A stretch of DNA of 64,000 nucleotides from Euwallacea fornicatus (taxonomy: Eukaryota > Arthropoda > Insecta > Coleoptera > Curculionidae). A program made the position numbers and the translations under genes. The DNA is taken from NCBI RefSeq assembly GCF_040115645.1, contig NC_089551.1:1178001-1242000 (forward strand), written 5' to 3'. The notes under the pieces were generated by a model. The model ran no database searches, was not told the origin of the DNA, and worked only from the letters and a program-made list of their open reading frames with translations. Numbering within the stretch: position 1 is the stretch's first letter; each line of letters opens with the position of its first letter. Shown one piece after another: positions 15,481-27,773 of the stretch.

Positions 15481-15767
15481 AATAATTAGCAAACAGGGTC
15501 GTCGCGCGCACGCTGCCACTGCGTCTTGTCCAGTGGCGGGGAGAGAAAGGGGCGGAGGCCTCACCGTGATTGGCAGGAGAGAAACATGGCAGGCGGCGCC
15601 AGGGAGTGGGGGGGCCCCGGCGGTGCGAACAGGGGCCGGTTTGCCCTTAAAACGTTTTAGTTTTAGTTAGTAGACAGTTTCGCTTCGCACGGTACGTGGT
15701 GCACGTTGTTTGGTGTATTTAAGTGCGTTTAAGCACACCTTTCAAACTGTTCGCGTCGGCGGGAGAA
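15481..15767 (+). promoter_or_regulatory. Probable SoxN promoter and 5' leader
   Basis: The 290 bp before the SoxN start codon are GC-rich compared with the AT-rich DNA around them, and include G-rich runs near 15,600-15,640. An in-frame TAA at 15,720-15,722 shows that the coding region does not extend further 5' in the same exon. No TATA box is clear. The transcription start cannot be placed from sequence alone. Confidence 0.35.
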
Positions 15768-16775
15768 ATGTTGACCATGGAAACGGACCTCAAAGGAGGT
15801 AGTTTGCACGCGACGATGCCGCCGCACCATGGTCTCCCTTACAACGCGCTGGGACAGCCCATGCATCAGTTGCCTCACCAAATCCACCACCAACCCCCTA
15901 CGCCTCAGTTACACCATCAGCACCCTCAGAACCAAGCATCTCAAGCAACCAACAACAACAACAGCAAAGCTCAGAACATGGAGAGGGTGAAGAGGCCAAT
16001 GAACGCTTTTATGGTGTGGTCCCGAGGGCAGCGGAGGAAAATGGCTCAAGAGAACCCGAAGATGCACAATTCGGAAATATCGAAGAGACTCGGAGCCGAG
16101 TGGAAGCTACTGAGCGAATCGGAAAAGAGGCCTTTTATAGACGAGGCCAAGCGCCTCAGAGCGGTGCATATGAAAGAGCACCCGGATTACAAGTACCGAC
16201 CCAGGAGGAAGACCAAAACTTTGCTGAAGAAGGACAAGTATCCCTTGGGAACTTCGAATCTGTTGCCTTCAGCCGCAGAGGCGGGGAGACCCCCGCAGCA
16301 GCAACAAGTGACCGCAAGGGAGATGTATCAGATGCCCAATGGATACATGCCCAATGGGTACATGATGCACGATCCCAACTCCTATCAGCAGCAATACGGC
16401 GGCGCCAACTACGCCAGGTACGACATGGGGCAGATGCAGCATCAAGCTTACATGAACGGCACTTACGGCGCCTACGGAACCACCTCTTTGCCTCAAGGTT
16501 CCCCCTACGGGATCCCCAATTCACACAGCCCCTCAGGGAGCAGCATAAAGTCGGAACCAGTGTCTCCAACTTCGAGCTTGCACACACCAACCCCCGGCGG
16601 TGGTGGAGTCAAGAGGGAATCTTATCCTGGAGGACAACAACAACAAGGAGATTTAAGACAAATGATTAGCGTGTACCTGCCGCCGACGGATGGTTCCCAT
16701 CACATACAACACCAGTACGCGTCCTCTCCCGACTCTATGGGACCCGGGCCTTTGGCACCGTTGGCGCACATGTGA
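15768..16775 (+). CDS. SoxN: SoxB1-group HMG-box transcription factor, SoxNeuro type
   Basis: A single uninterrupted reading frame of 335 residues encodes a Sox protein. The N-terminal 70 residues are rich in His, Pro, Gln and Asn. The HMG box, which binds and bends DNA at ACAAT-like sites, spans about residues 73-151; it opens with RVKRPMNAFMVWSRGQRRKM, and the basic tail YRPRRKTK follows directly, as in group B. The C-terminal part has GDLRQMISVYLP and ends LAPLAHM, closely matching the SOX1/2/3 tail, which places it in SoxB1 rather than SoxB2 or Dichaete. SoxNeuro acts in the nucleus to specify neural ectoderm. The first ATG after an in-frame stop is at 15,768; a second ATG at 15,777 lies in a stronger context (ACCATGG), so the protein may begin three residues later. 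No intron is needed. Confidence 0.93.
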   Translation: MLTMETDLKGGSLHATMPPHHGLPYNALGQPMHQLPHQIHHQPPTPQLHHQHPQNQASQATNNNNSKAQNMERVKRPMNAFMVWSRGQRRKMAQENPKMHNSEISKRLGAEWKLLSESEKRPFIDEAKRLRAVHMKEHPDYKYRPRRKTKTLLKKDKYPLGTSNLLPSAAEAGRPPQQQQVTAREMYQMPNGYMPNGYMMHDPNSYQQQYGGANYARYDMGQMQHQAYMNGTYGAYGTTSLPQGSPYGIPNSHSPSGSSIKSEPVSPTSSLHTPTPGGGGVKRESYPGGQQQQGDLRQMISVYLPPTDGSHHIQHQYASSPDSMGPGPLAPLAHM

Positions 16776-18466
16776 GAACCGCTGTTCGCGGCACCGGAAC
16801 TCGACATGCCGCCTATTTGACATGTTTGTGATGTTAAAACTTTTTGTATATACGGTTCAGTTTGAGTAACATGATGGGTTGAATGATGGGTTCCTTAAAC
16901 CGCTTCAGTATTGCGAGCAAAGCCTTAAGGGATGACAGGCATGTAAGTTTTCAGTGTATTACGTTTTGACACTATAAAGAGGCCTATGGGTACCCGAAAC
17001 AAACGCCGCACGACCGGAGCCGCGCTTCTGATTCGCTCAATTTCTTTTGTTTCGGCTCCGCGCGGGGGCGAATGTAGCGTGTGCCATGACTAGTTTTTTT
17101 TTTCTAATTCTTTTATGTACCTAATTGGGGCTTGGAGCGTTTTCACGGGTGCTGAGTAGCCTGCGATAGGGAGCAGCAACATTGATTTGTCTTGAAAACC
17201 AGGACCGCTAATCTTGGGCTATAGGTATTCGGGGACCTTTACAGAAATTCATTGAAACAGCCAAATTCCATATCAAAAAAAGTTGAAAGAGAGTGGCCAA
17301 GATCGTCATAGATTCGTTAAATGAGTTCGTCAATGGGTTTACTGGACGACTTTTCCACAAATACATTTTACATATCCATCCCGTAACGGAGGATGAGTCC
17401 AAAACTCTCACTTTTGCACGACTTAAATTTTTTTTTTTTTCTCACAGTACCACGCGTGCGATGTATCGTGGTCTCGCTATAGTCCCATGCAAAATGGTAC
17501 CGCATTTTGCTTCTTAATGTTGCTGGCTGTGCACGGCGGGCCAATCGTCTTGGTTCGCCATTTGCTATCCCCCAGACCGCTAGAGCTAGAAGGTCGGTTA
17601 AATAAGTCAAAAGTTGCTAAGTTCGACGATAAACAAAAAACGAAGTGCTAAATTGCGTTGGAATTACGAAACGTTGAGAAAATATCGTGAGAAAAAAAAA
17701 ACGGTTTTTCAAAATAAACAAAAATTTCCCGGTACCACAATTCGATGTTGTGACGGTTTTTTCTTGAAGAAAAAAGCATCATTGCTTTAGTTTTGGCACA
17801 TTTCGATTTTTTCAACATCTCCTAGACCAAAGGAAATTTTAAATTTTTATTTTTTTATTTGAATTTTCCAATCTCGGTCCGCCCTTACATTCGACTCTCC
17901 AATAAATTCGATCTTCGCCTTCATTTAATCGACTCTAGCGCTCTCGGGCCAATCGGGGTAGGCAGGCGAATCGTGTCAATTCGACCACCGTGTATATTTC
18001 CCCGTAAGAAAGCGCTCTTGGGTCGCTTTTTCAATCCCACTTGATAACCATTCATTGTCATACGCGTTATATTCAAGGACTAACTTTTTTCGAACGGTTA
18101 CCCAATTTTTTATGCTTTTTGCCCGCAATTTCTCTAAAACACCACTGTGCGTATTACAACAGTCGACCTGGCAGCACGAAAACTGCCGAGCTATTGAAAC
18201 AACGACTATTTCTTGTTGTTAATTTTTGACTTGCACACACTTTTTGCAATTGGGGAAACACCGCGCTTATGCACACGCACACACACCACGGATGTGCAGA
18301 AACTTGTACTAGAACGAAATGATTTCATTCCGAGACCGTTAAGCCCCCAAGTTCCTTTACGAAAACCACCATCATTTATCAAAATCAGAAAACAGGGATA
18401 TCGTGAATAAATTATTAATGAAGTTATAATAGTTTATACACTGTGTCCCGAAATAGTGCGCATATT

Positions 18467-18487
18467 TATATATATATATATATATAT
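18467..18487. repeat. (TA)n microsatellite
   Basis: About ten tandem TA dinucleotides. Confidence 0.85.
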
Positions 18488-20845
18488 GTACTTCGGGAGC
18501 CCATTCCTTACTGGTGACATGGATCTCATGTTATTTCCCTGCAAAACATATGCGGTGAATTTCATGATCATTTTCACTTACGCATGAGACCGCAAGCACT
18601 GCTTTATTGTGCTACAGGTGTTACGATATCAAATTTTTTCGCCCCACAACTCTTTCAGTTTTTGAGATTTCAAATTTTGAACACACGCTAGAATCCACAG
18701 GGTGGGTCTACATTTCCGGACCAGTACCGAAGCAAACCCAAAACTCTAATCTCGTGCATTTGTTGCTTATGTTCAGCACACGAGCCCCAGTTACACAGTT
18801 GTCATAAAAATCGAGCTCGTTGAGGAGAATTTTTGGGCCAACCGAGGTATTTGGGAGAGATGTGGGCCTGTGCCCCGGTGCGGACTAAAACACCGCATAA
18901 CATTTTGAGTCCGTGCCGCCCGGCACAATAAAGCACTGGAAGACACCGGTGTCTGCCGTGGTCTTATCGAACCAACCTGGAGCAGATACCGGTGTCTGCC
19001 ACGGCGTCCAATGTGATAAATGAAATTCCAAGGAATCGCCTCCCTGAGTACATAATATACGTGCTATTTCCGAAAATAAACATGAATGGGCGACATCTGG
19101 GGCGAACTCTATGAGTCTAGAAGCCAGTAAAACACAACGAATCTTGATTGTTTTTTAATGGATCGCCCCCGGAGGCGCCCAGTATATTTTACGTGTTTGA
19201 CAAGATCTTTTCACGCCGATCGGAAGTACATAAGTTGTAAAAGTACGAACCGTCCGCTTTTTGATAAAATCGGGTTTAATTTCTTATTTGGGGTATGATT
19301 TAAAGAGCAGATAAACGACCCGATTACCCGCGGAACGACAGATGACACAACATGAGTAGATATTTCGTGTGACATTGTTGTTTTGTATCAGCGATGTTCT
19401 GATGTTTCATGAAGCCGATGTCAAAACAAAAGAGACGGGCGCTGGTATTCTCAAATGTCAAAATTAGAAATTGACAACCCGAGCGGCGCAAAATCGAACA
19501 AATAAGTCTTTGAAATCTGCGTGGAAAGACCTTTCAAAAATGTTATATTATTAGAAAAAACAAGCACACAGTTAACTGAACTTTGACGGCGTCAGACATT
19601 TTCAATTTATTTTGACAATTTTGTTTGTGTCAAATATTTTTGACACCTTTGACGTCTGTCAAACTGTGTACCGGCTCGGGCGTACATGGCTAATTCACAT
19701 CGGAGGAATTCGGAACCCAAGCGCTTCGAATCAGTCAGGCAGCGTAAATCCTGAACGGCTCGAAGGACAATAGACTAAACTGTCAATAGCCGTAGCGTAT
19801 CGAAACTTAAAAATTTATAGCTATGACACATATAGCTATAAACAGCTGGAGCCTTATTCTCTAGGGAATAGTCAGAAGCTTCTTTTGAGATTGATATATT
19901 ACGAGTTGTCTTCTTCGCTTTCTCTTTCCTTATTTCTCACATCATGCCGAATACTGAGGGAATTTCTCGTTTGGTCCGAACCAGAAAAGGCTGATGCCCT
20001 CGCTTCTCTTATGCAACCCGCGATTCTTCGTAGCCGCAGCGAGAGTTTCTCCATGTTCCATAGAAAGGGGGCCCCAGTTTGAACTTGTAGTAGGTTTCAC
20101 AGTGATAGTCGCAATCGAAAAGGCGGGTTGCCGCCTTGCGATTATGTTCAGAACGTGTCTGGTCTAAGTTCCCATTATTTCCTTAAATAACCTTCTCTAC
20201 TGTAAAACGAGCAATTAAGCATTGGCCAGGCGAGCGCATCAAATGCGCAAACAAGCCCAAGCATAGCTAACGTAGCGCTTTGCGGTACTACTCAGAAAAA
20301 TAGGAGCCGCTTCAATAAATCACTCAAAGCGATGCGTCTGATCATCTACGGTGCGTTCTGAGGGTCTCCACCGTCCATCAAAAGGCTCAATAACATTCTA
20401 CAGGACCATTCGCTGTGAAATATCCACAAAAATACCATCCGAAGCACATTCGAAGGGTGCAACTTTAAATTTATTCATAATCGCAGATTTTCGTGCTAGG
20501 CGCGTGCGCTCCCCAATTTCGTCAAATTTTCGAGTTAAAAAAACCGTCAAATCACGCGAAACTGAGAATCGATTCGGGAATAATTTCTGACACATGTCTA
20601 AGGCGCGCGCGCGCACGCGACGTTCTGCAAACGCCATCCATCTATGGATGTACTTTTTAAAAAAATGTCACGTTACATCACGCGCACGCGCAGAATGATC
20701 GATTGTATTTTGGTTGGTTTTCAACGGTTTTCAGAACAGAAGAGGCACATTTCGGAAGCCGTGCCGCCATCGTGCGTTCGAAATATGCCAATTTCTGCAA
20801 CGTTTACTGACGTACATGGGGTCCGTTTAACGCGTTTTGGGATAT

Positions 20846-21679
20846 CACCCTGTATCTATGATGGGGTGTCTCACCGCCACGTGGGATTCTGCACACGAAA
20901 AAACGTGTTTTCGAAATCGAAGGGACAATTCTTCCCAGTTACTACATCTGCAAGTGGTGTAAGCCGCCTCGGCAGCCCCTAGAGAAATATTTGTTGTTCG
21001 TGGTATAATGCTCGGCCAAAGAGGCCAACAAATATTTACACTCACTTTCATGTGAAATGCCCCACCCAGGAACTGTGCTCTAGATCTAGAAGATCTAGTC
21101 ATTTTGGCGAAATAATGCTTCGTAACAGTGTATTAAGTGATCGGAGTAAAAAAAAATTAAATAATTAAAAAGTGAATAATGAGCGACATCGCCTTGTATA
21201 GCATGTACTCTTCGCCGCATGCTTCGTAACAAATCCTCTTGGGGTACCTCATTCCATGCTACCTCAAGATGGTGTCGTAGATCGGTCCAAATTGTTTGGA
21301 CTTCTCGGTGAATTTCGAAGACTCATCATGTCCCAAAGATGTTCGATGGGTGATAAGTCCGGTGAGTGTGCAGGCCACTTCCAATTGCGCTTGTTTCAAG
21401 TACTTTCGAGTAGCGTTCCTACGAACTCTGATCATTTGATACTCTACTGTGAACCATTACTCTGCCGAAATTACAAGACTTGATCGTTATCGCTACTAAG
21501 TGGTGCATTTCGTATGAAACTGAGTATATTTCGCCGATCGCTTGTGTTCAGTACTGGTCGAATGCTCCATACGTGTGTCATTCAGCTGAATGGTGAACTG
21601 TTGTAACTCCTCTTAATGGTATGAAAGTGATGTAAATTTCAAGAATGTATTGTCAGGAACGGGTGTAACGCACAGGGTG
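20846..21679 (-). mobile_element. Tc1/mariner-like element, decayed
   Basis: The core is a broken transposase on the minus strand (see the pseudogene at 21,190-21,460). The outer limits are inferred from an inverted pair: CACCCTGT at 20,846-20,853 and ACAGGGTG at 21,672-21,679. This matches the usual plan of a short DNA transposon with inverted ends, but the visible inverted match is only 8 bp, so the borders are tentative. At about 830 bp it is shorter than an intact Tc1-like element (roughly 1.3-1.7 kb), as expected for a deleted copy. The left end lies inside the 12-mer ATCACCCTGTAT, which recurs elsewhere in the window. Confidence 0.4.
21190..21460 (-). pseudogene. Tc1-like transposase fragment, frameshifted
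   Basis: On the minus strand, about 21,385 down to 21,330 reads WPAHSPDLSPIEHLWD, the hallmark block before the last catalytic acid of Tc1-family DDE transposases (usual form WPxxSPDLNPIEHLW). Shortly after, around 21,285-21,300, a one-base frame change is needed; the reading then continues as EVAWNEVPQEDLLRSMRRR, matching the normal C-terminal region. Upstream, around 21,395-21,430, a patch reading NATRKYLKQAQLE resembles the segment before the WPA block. Stops interrupt the original frame. The N-terminal DNA-binding domain and the first catalytic Asp are not visible. It is a dead relic and can make no functional enzyme. Confidence 0.8.
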
Positions 21680-22501
21680 TTTCGAGAAAAACACACAACT
21701 CAGGAAAATCGTTTATCACGCCCCGTGCCTCAAGAGCTTCTGGGTATTCCTATATTTCGGCTTATTAAATGCGACTTATTTGGTCTCATTTAGTGAGCCG
21801 AGAGTTGGACTACTGAGTCGCTATAGCGGACCGTGAACCGCAACTCCCGGTATAAGTTAGTCCTTGAAGATAATTGAAAAAAAAAAGTGCAGTTTTGAGC
21901 TGTCTAATGGTTAGGGGGTTGGATTGAAAAACTGGCCCTATATGAGAAGGACTCCAGTTTGTAATGTGGCAACCAAAGTGACGACTTGTAAATACCTGTA
22001 TAAGTTTCCTCGTCCTCCTTGTAATGCTACATGTTTATACGGCTCTGTTTACTTTATAGGTTCACGTTGGTATTCTACGAATAACAAAACTGTGCTGGTT
22101 TGCTGATAATTTTATGTTCGAAACGGTCGATTTTGAAATTTATATTAAATCAAATCTGGCTGACTGCAATTTTTGGGGCTATTTGTGTTCAAACAATGTT
22201 GTAAAATTCCCAAAAACAATCGTTAACTCGCACTCAATTTTTAAACTTTTATGCCTGCGTCACGTCTAGATTCTATTAACTTTTTGTTGGGTAAATAATT
22301 TGTTGTTCTTAGCGGGTTTTAGCGAGCAATTTGCAGCACTAAATTTCGCCGGTAAATTGTATGTGGCAACCACGTTATCCCGAATAATCGAAGTCTGAAG
22401 AAAAGAAAGAAAAGAAAGACGGAAAAAGTTTAGAAAAAGACATTTTGGTTTTCGTGATGTTTTGCCGCGACAAAAAAATAATCGCCATATTTAGCAGGTG
22501 A

Positions 22502-22669
22502 CTGTCACAGTGGGTCACTGGGCTGTCACGGTGGATCACTGGGCTGTCACAGTGGATCACTGGGCTGTCACAGCGGATCACTGGGCTGTCACAGCGGATC
22601 ACTGGGCTGTCACAGTGGATCACTGGGCTGTCAACGTGGCTGACTGAGCTGTCACCGTGGCTCACTCTA
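22502..22669. repeat. Minisatellite, eight 21-bp units
   Basis: Eight head-to-tail copies start at 22,502 and every 21 bp after (22,523, 22,544, 22,565, 22,586, 22,607, 22,628, 22,649). The central units are nearly identical and the last two diverge. Each central unit carries a small inverted repeat, CAGTG-GAT-CACTG or a one-base variant. Because 21 is divisible by 3 the array is open in one frame (a repeating seven-residue peptide on the minus strand), but this is a by-product of the period and not evidence of a gene. Confidence 0.9.
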
Positions 22670-24508
22670 ACCATACCTGTGGCTCACCGTAACTGTTATT
22701 TGGGCTCGATGCAACTGCCACTATGATGGTTTAGTTATTGATATTACAGGGTCGTCGGTTAATTTTCTCTTGATTTCGGTTGGGAAGTGGTTCAGTAGCC
22801 GCCAGGAGTGGGTAATATTCACCCGCATTCAAGTCCCACCAACGAGGCCTCTTTCCCTTATACGTTCATTTTCGATAAAAAAAAATCGACATACAAAAAT
22901 CAATTTCTTTTGTGATTATTCTCGACAAAATAAATTCATTTTGCAAAAGTCTCGCAAATTTCCGAAAGAGTGCACATTTGATCTCCACACCTGCAGGGCA
23001 TCTTCCACATCCCCCTCCCACCTTTTTCGCATTTCCTCCGTGTCACCAGAAGATTTACAGCGCCACTTTGGGCAATCTGTGGACAGCCTCCCATCTTCCT
23101 TTTGCCCCTTCCAGGGGTTCCGTAAGGTATTAGACCGCCTTCAAGCCCCATGGCCTTTGTCCGTCGCTAAGTAAGCGCTCGCTCTCAAATAAATGTTTTA
23201 AGCGAGATTTGATTGTTATTTTCTAGAGCTTTCCGACTCGAGAAAAACTAGGAACATCCCGAATATTTCCCGATTAATGCTCTACGTATGTACATCTTGA
23301 CACGAGACTTTTTTAAAAAGCTCCAGAACTCGTTGCACTCCAACTCCGTTAACTCTCGACTTAACCCAAACTCGCTATTAACGTGGCTTTTCTGAGCCTT
23401 TTACCTCCCGCAGCTCTACCGGCTCTAGGGCCGGCGTATCGGAGTTCTGCCAAATTCGGCGGAAATGGAAAGTTCTTGTTAAATGAAAATTGCAATACTT
23501 CTCGATTAAAAATTTTCCGTCGAACTGAGCCTTGATCACTTACCGCACGAGCCTTCCAAAACCCGGGGAAACCCATCTAGAATCTTCGACCCGCGTGAAC
23601 GTTGTGAGACTCTTATTAATCGATAACACAAGTTGAAATTGAAGCTCCGAAATTAAAAATACCCAGAAAATGTCAGTCGGATCTAGGTCTGGTATGAAGG
23701 CAGGCCATTAAATTAGAAAGCAAACTTACGTACGTCCATCTGAGTGTTTTATTTCTTGTATTTGATGAGTTGTTTTGTATTTATCGTATTGATGATCCTT
23801 CTTAAAGCCAACGTGAACTAAACCCTTACATTTAGCTGTACATACACTAATTTGAGATTTACCACAAGACTGAAAGCAATGCCTCTTTGGTCGTAAAGAA
23901 ATCCGCATTCGTGAGGTGTTGGCAGATCAAGTTAGAAATTCAGTGTTTTTCGGTTGAGCAAGGCATGACTGATATGGAAATAATCAAGGAAACAATCAAC
24001 CAAATCGAAATAATGCTTTGGTGTTTGTCAATTATCGTTTCTTGCGGCGCCAGTCTTGCTTTCTATCGGTTATTGTTTTAGATTTATTTGGATCATTTCA
24101 AAGGCTGTGTTAAATTGTGATCAGTCAATTATACACCTAATTGGAGTTACGAGAGTATCTTCAAACGAAAAAACGGTGTGTGTGATGAGTAATAGTTGCT
24201 AAAAATGCATATTTTTCGTTTGTTTCAAATGAAAAGGAATTGACGAATATCACCTCTAATAAACAAAGTCACCTTCAATTTCTTCCGTGACTTCAAGGTC
24301 CGCTCATTTTATAATTTTATGGTAATATTTTCGTAAGAAAATCTTCACCGCATTTCTCCGCGATTCAAGAAAGAGATTGAAGGATCATTTGGCAATGACG
24401 TTCTAATGCTTTTTCATGAAATTCCGTTTCACGAACATCACAATTTTTCTTCCCAACTAACGCTGAAACAGCTACATTTGTGTTGCGACTCCCAACTGAT
24501 TTCATGCG

Positions 24509-24625
24509 TCAAAACGTCGTCATGTGTCGAAACACTGCCATACGTCAGAACGTTGTCATGTGTCAAAACGCTGGCACGTGTTAAAACACTGCATTGCGTC
24601 AATACTTCGTCATACGTCAACACGT
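24509..24625. repeat. Degenerate 18-bp tandem repeat
   Basis: About six and a half units follow the pattern TCAAAACGNTGNCATGTG, at 24,509, 24,527, 24,545, 24,563, 24,581, 24,599 and 24,617. Copies differ at several positions. The array is open in both strands because 18 is divisible by three. Confidence 0.75.
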
Positions 24626-26550
24626 GTCATTATCTTCTTTCTGTCAAACGGGGCATTGCTTCAAGTCGGAAATCAACTCGATAACTACAATAATTTTTCA
24701 CACCCTCACACCCCCTACAGGACTTCTTGTTACTTCTTGTTAAATGTATATTTAAAAAAAGTGAACTTACTACTTATAGTTTGTTAATTTGAAGGATTGT
24801 TCGCATTATATTATGTTGTCTACTATATTATGTGAGATACAAAAGATTGTGATATAGGCTGCGTCGTTCAGATGATGCGCAGTGTATATTGGATATCACT
24901 ACGATGTACTTTGTAAATATTAATTAATAGGGTGTAAATAGGATTGTATTTTTAGTTTCCATATTTTCAATTGTGTACAGTGTGTTACAGTTATTAGTCA
25001 ATGGAATGATAATGTGAATATATTGAAAAATTGACAAGTTTCCTGGTGTTTTTGTTATTTATTCAGTAGAGAATCGGACTGTTTTCAGTTCTCGAGCTAC
25101 TTTTTTTTGCCCCGATAATATAGAGGTCCGAGCCTGCTGTCCGCGTTACCTGTAGGCAATCCCCGGAAGCGGACCACTGGGCATCGATTTAATCACAATT
25201 GATTCATTTGGATATTTCCATGTTTATAATAACACATTCAAGGTCCAGGGACCTATGAGCTTTTTATGGGGGTCACAAGCAACTATTCATCGATCCACGG
25301 GTGATTCAAAAGAAACGGCGGCAAATCTACCAGAAATCTGCTTTGTGGGACGAATTTCTCAGGAAGATTTCCTGAGAAAAAGGTTCTGAAGAGGGAGAAA
25401 ATACGTTTTATTATGTTTTACACGAATGCAAGGGTATTGTCTGCTAAATGACTGTAGATTCCTCTTATTTTCATGAACGGTCAGTTTCTGTTCTGCTTTC
25501 CCATGGAGCTCGTATTCGCTTTCGACACATGTCCCTACTTCGTGGCATCGAGATTTACCAAAAAATTGTTTGAAGAAAAAAAAAGGTACAGATTCAGGGG
25601 ATTCCCACTCTTTCTATTGAAATATTAAATTATTATCTCTCCTTCTGCTTCGGAGTCGAGAAGTTTTCTAAAGAAAAAAGGCTTTCGGCCAATCTATAAA
25701 GTTTCGTCTTTTTTTGGCTGAAATTTGCCAGGGACTTTCCCACTTTCCATGGAATACATACATATTTGGTTGCAGCAACATTCGGTCTTTTTTGGATTTG
25801 AAATGCACACCAAGAAATTTACTAAAAAGGAAGACTTCGGGACAGCACGCGGATTCTCCCCGTTTCGTCCAAAATCTTGCAGCAAATTTACCAAAAAAAA
25901 AAAAGAAAAAAAAAGATTTTTATTGAAAAGCTCTCTCTTGCTTCCACGAAATAGAGAATATTAATCCATTGTCACCCGTTTTGCTTTAAAACCGACTGCG
26001 AAATTCAAGGCTTTTTACCCCGAGAGATATTTGTCTTTCTAGGACATGCCTGAACCACCCTGGGGCGGCCAATAAAGGACAATGTCAAGGGGATTTTTAA
26101 AAATATTCTGAGCCATTACGTCAGGCGCTTTCAGAATCTTTGACCAACTTGAGGTGGCTGCATAGAAGAAAAATCGCGCATTTTCCTTCAGGTGAGCGAG
26201 AAGGAAATCATCCTCGTTTTTGACCAACTTAAACTCTGCGGAGAAGAAAATTTCCGACATTTTTTTATTAATCTGAGGCAGTGAAACGAAAACACACATT
26301 CACGGGATTTTAAACTGTTCTGAAGATAAGATCGATATTTATCCAGCAAACCGAGGAAGACTGTCTCGAAACTCGAGGGCGGGAGGGGGGCAAAGTCACT
26401 TTTGCCCTTTTCTAAAGTTTAAGCCCCGATATCTCTAGGAGCAATTACATTAAAAAATAAATCAAATTAATCGCCTCGCTGAGCTCTATCAGTCGTCACT
26501 AGACTTGATGCCGTATCTCTTTTAGTTCCCGAGATATCAGGTCCGCACAG

Positions 26551-26752
26551 TAATGAGTTAGACAAAGACCATTGTTTGCGCGTCTTTGGCGGTATTTATC
26601 TAGCTCATGATCCTTATTGAACATCAGATATTCATCACGTATGATCGTAGAAGTTATGCCATAAAACTGCATATGTTTTTTAATCGGGAAGAAGAGACAC
26701 CCCGCCGAGCGAAATAACTATACATAAGGTAGCTCACTTAAAATTCAAGTAA
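26551..26752 (+). repeat. Dispersed ~200-bp repeat, copy 1
   Basis: This segment and 27,577-27,773 share long matches in the same order and orientation (GACAAAGACCATTG, then TATCTAGCTCA, GATCCTTATTGAAC, GATCGTAGAA and CCATAAAAC). Differences are scattered substitutions and small indels. It has no coding potential and no evident transposon ends. Confidence 0.75.
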
Positions 26753-27576
26753 GGTGGCCATTGACGATCCATTTTTCTGCGATATTCGGCCCTGATTGGC
26801 GTACTTTCAACATATTTCCCCCGATTGTCGAGATTTAAGGCAACTTCGATACTGATTTTTTGATGATTTAGGAACAGCTTCAAAATCGAAAAGTGCTTCG
26901 AACTACGCTTTTAAGGCTCCCGGGGCGTCGATGGAGATACGCCGGGGTAATACGGTGTCTGGGTCATCATGCAGAACATTTTTTAAATCTTTGACTGGTC
27001 TTAAATTATCATATAAAAAATATCTTGGAATTTTGGATTTAACGAGAAAAGTTTTGAATTTTGAGGAGTTTTTGATACTCGAACCTCATTGCGAACGTAG
27101 AAGGAACGTTCGGAATTTTTGACTGACCTGCAGCGGCCAAATATGGACAATTGTTACGGGGTTTTTCGCTATTGCGGGCCACCAGGAAGGGCAATTTTTC
27201 TATCTCGATTAACCTGAAGCTGCCTTAGATGAAAAATCTCGGATTTTCTTTACTAACTTCAACTGAGAGGATCCTCTCAGTTTTTTTACTCAACTCGCGC
27301 TCAAACTCTGTGAGGAGAATTCGAAAATCTCGACGATTCTGACTAGCCCGAACTGCCAAAAGAGGGACAACACTTTGGGAATTTTCTAATTACTTGCGCC
27401 ACCGTGTATGCGACTATTTTATTCATATTATAATCATTATTTTCAAGTTTTTACTTCTCTCGGAAATTTACTAGAAAATCACTTGAAACATAGGTACCCC
27501 AGGTACCGGGCATCTTTGGAGAGGTGGCTCACACCTAATATTTTTTCTGCAGTTCCAAATTAATTTTTCGGAATAA

Positions 27577-27773
27577 TAATGAGTCGGACAAAGACCATTG
27601 TCCGCGTATCTTTGGGCGTGTTCTTTATCTAGCTCAAGATCCTTATTGAACGTGAGATATTCATCATGTGTGATCGTAGAAATTATACCATAAAACCTCA
27701 TATTTTTTAAACTAGGAAGAGGCGCCCCGTCGAGCCCCAAAACGTTATACGCAGTGGTTCATTTAAAATTTAA
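27577..27773 (+). repeat. Dispersed ~200-bp repeat, copy 2
   Basis: Second copy of the repeat at 26,551-26,752, displaced by 1,026 bp in direct orientation. The DNA between the two copies contains short recurring phrases built on GACT-AACCTGAAGCTGCC-like cores, so the pair may be part of a larger degenerate tandem region (about 26.0-27.8 kb). Confidence 0.75.

Noticed and set aside
16016..16669. 217-codon frame overlapping SoxN
   Set aside because: It is a shadow of the HMG-box frame in another phase; the SoxN frame has unambiguous homology.
18942..18953. GACACCGGTGTC perfect palindrome repeated nearby in a variant form
   Set aside because: Only two local copies; it could be chance or a small duplication, and no function can be argued.
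22375..22674. 99-codon minus-strand frame with a repeating peptide
   Set aside because: It is the 21-bp minisatellite read in frame; the period divisible by three keeps it open.
22770..23174. 134-codon plus-strand frame
   Set aside because: No recognisable domain, and nothing nearby to splice to; I cannot support it as a gene.
22502..24625. CRISPR-like appearance of regular repeats
   Set aside because: Units abut directly without unique spacers, and the genome is eukaryotic; they are minisatellites.
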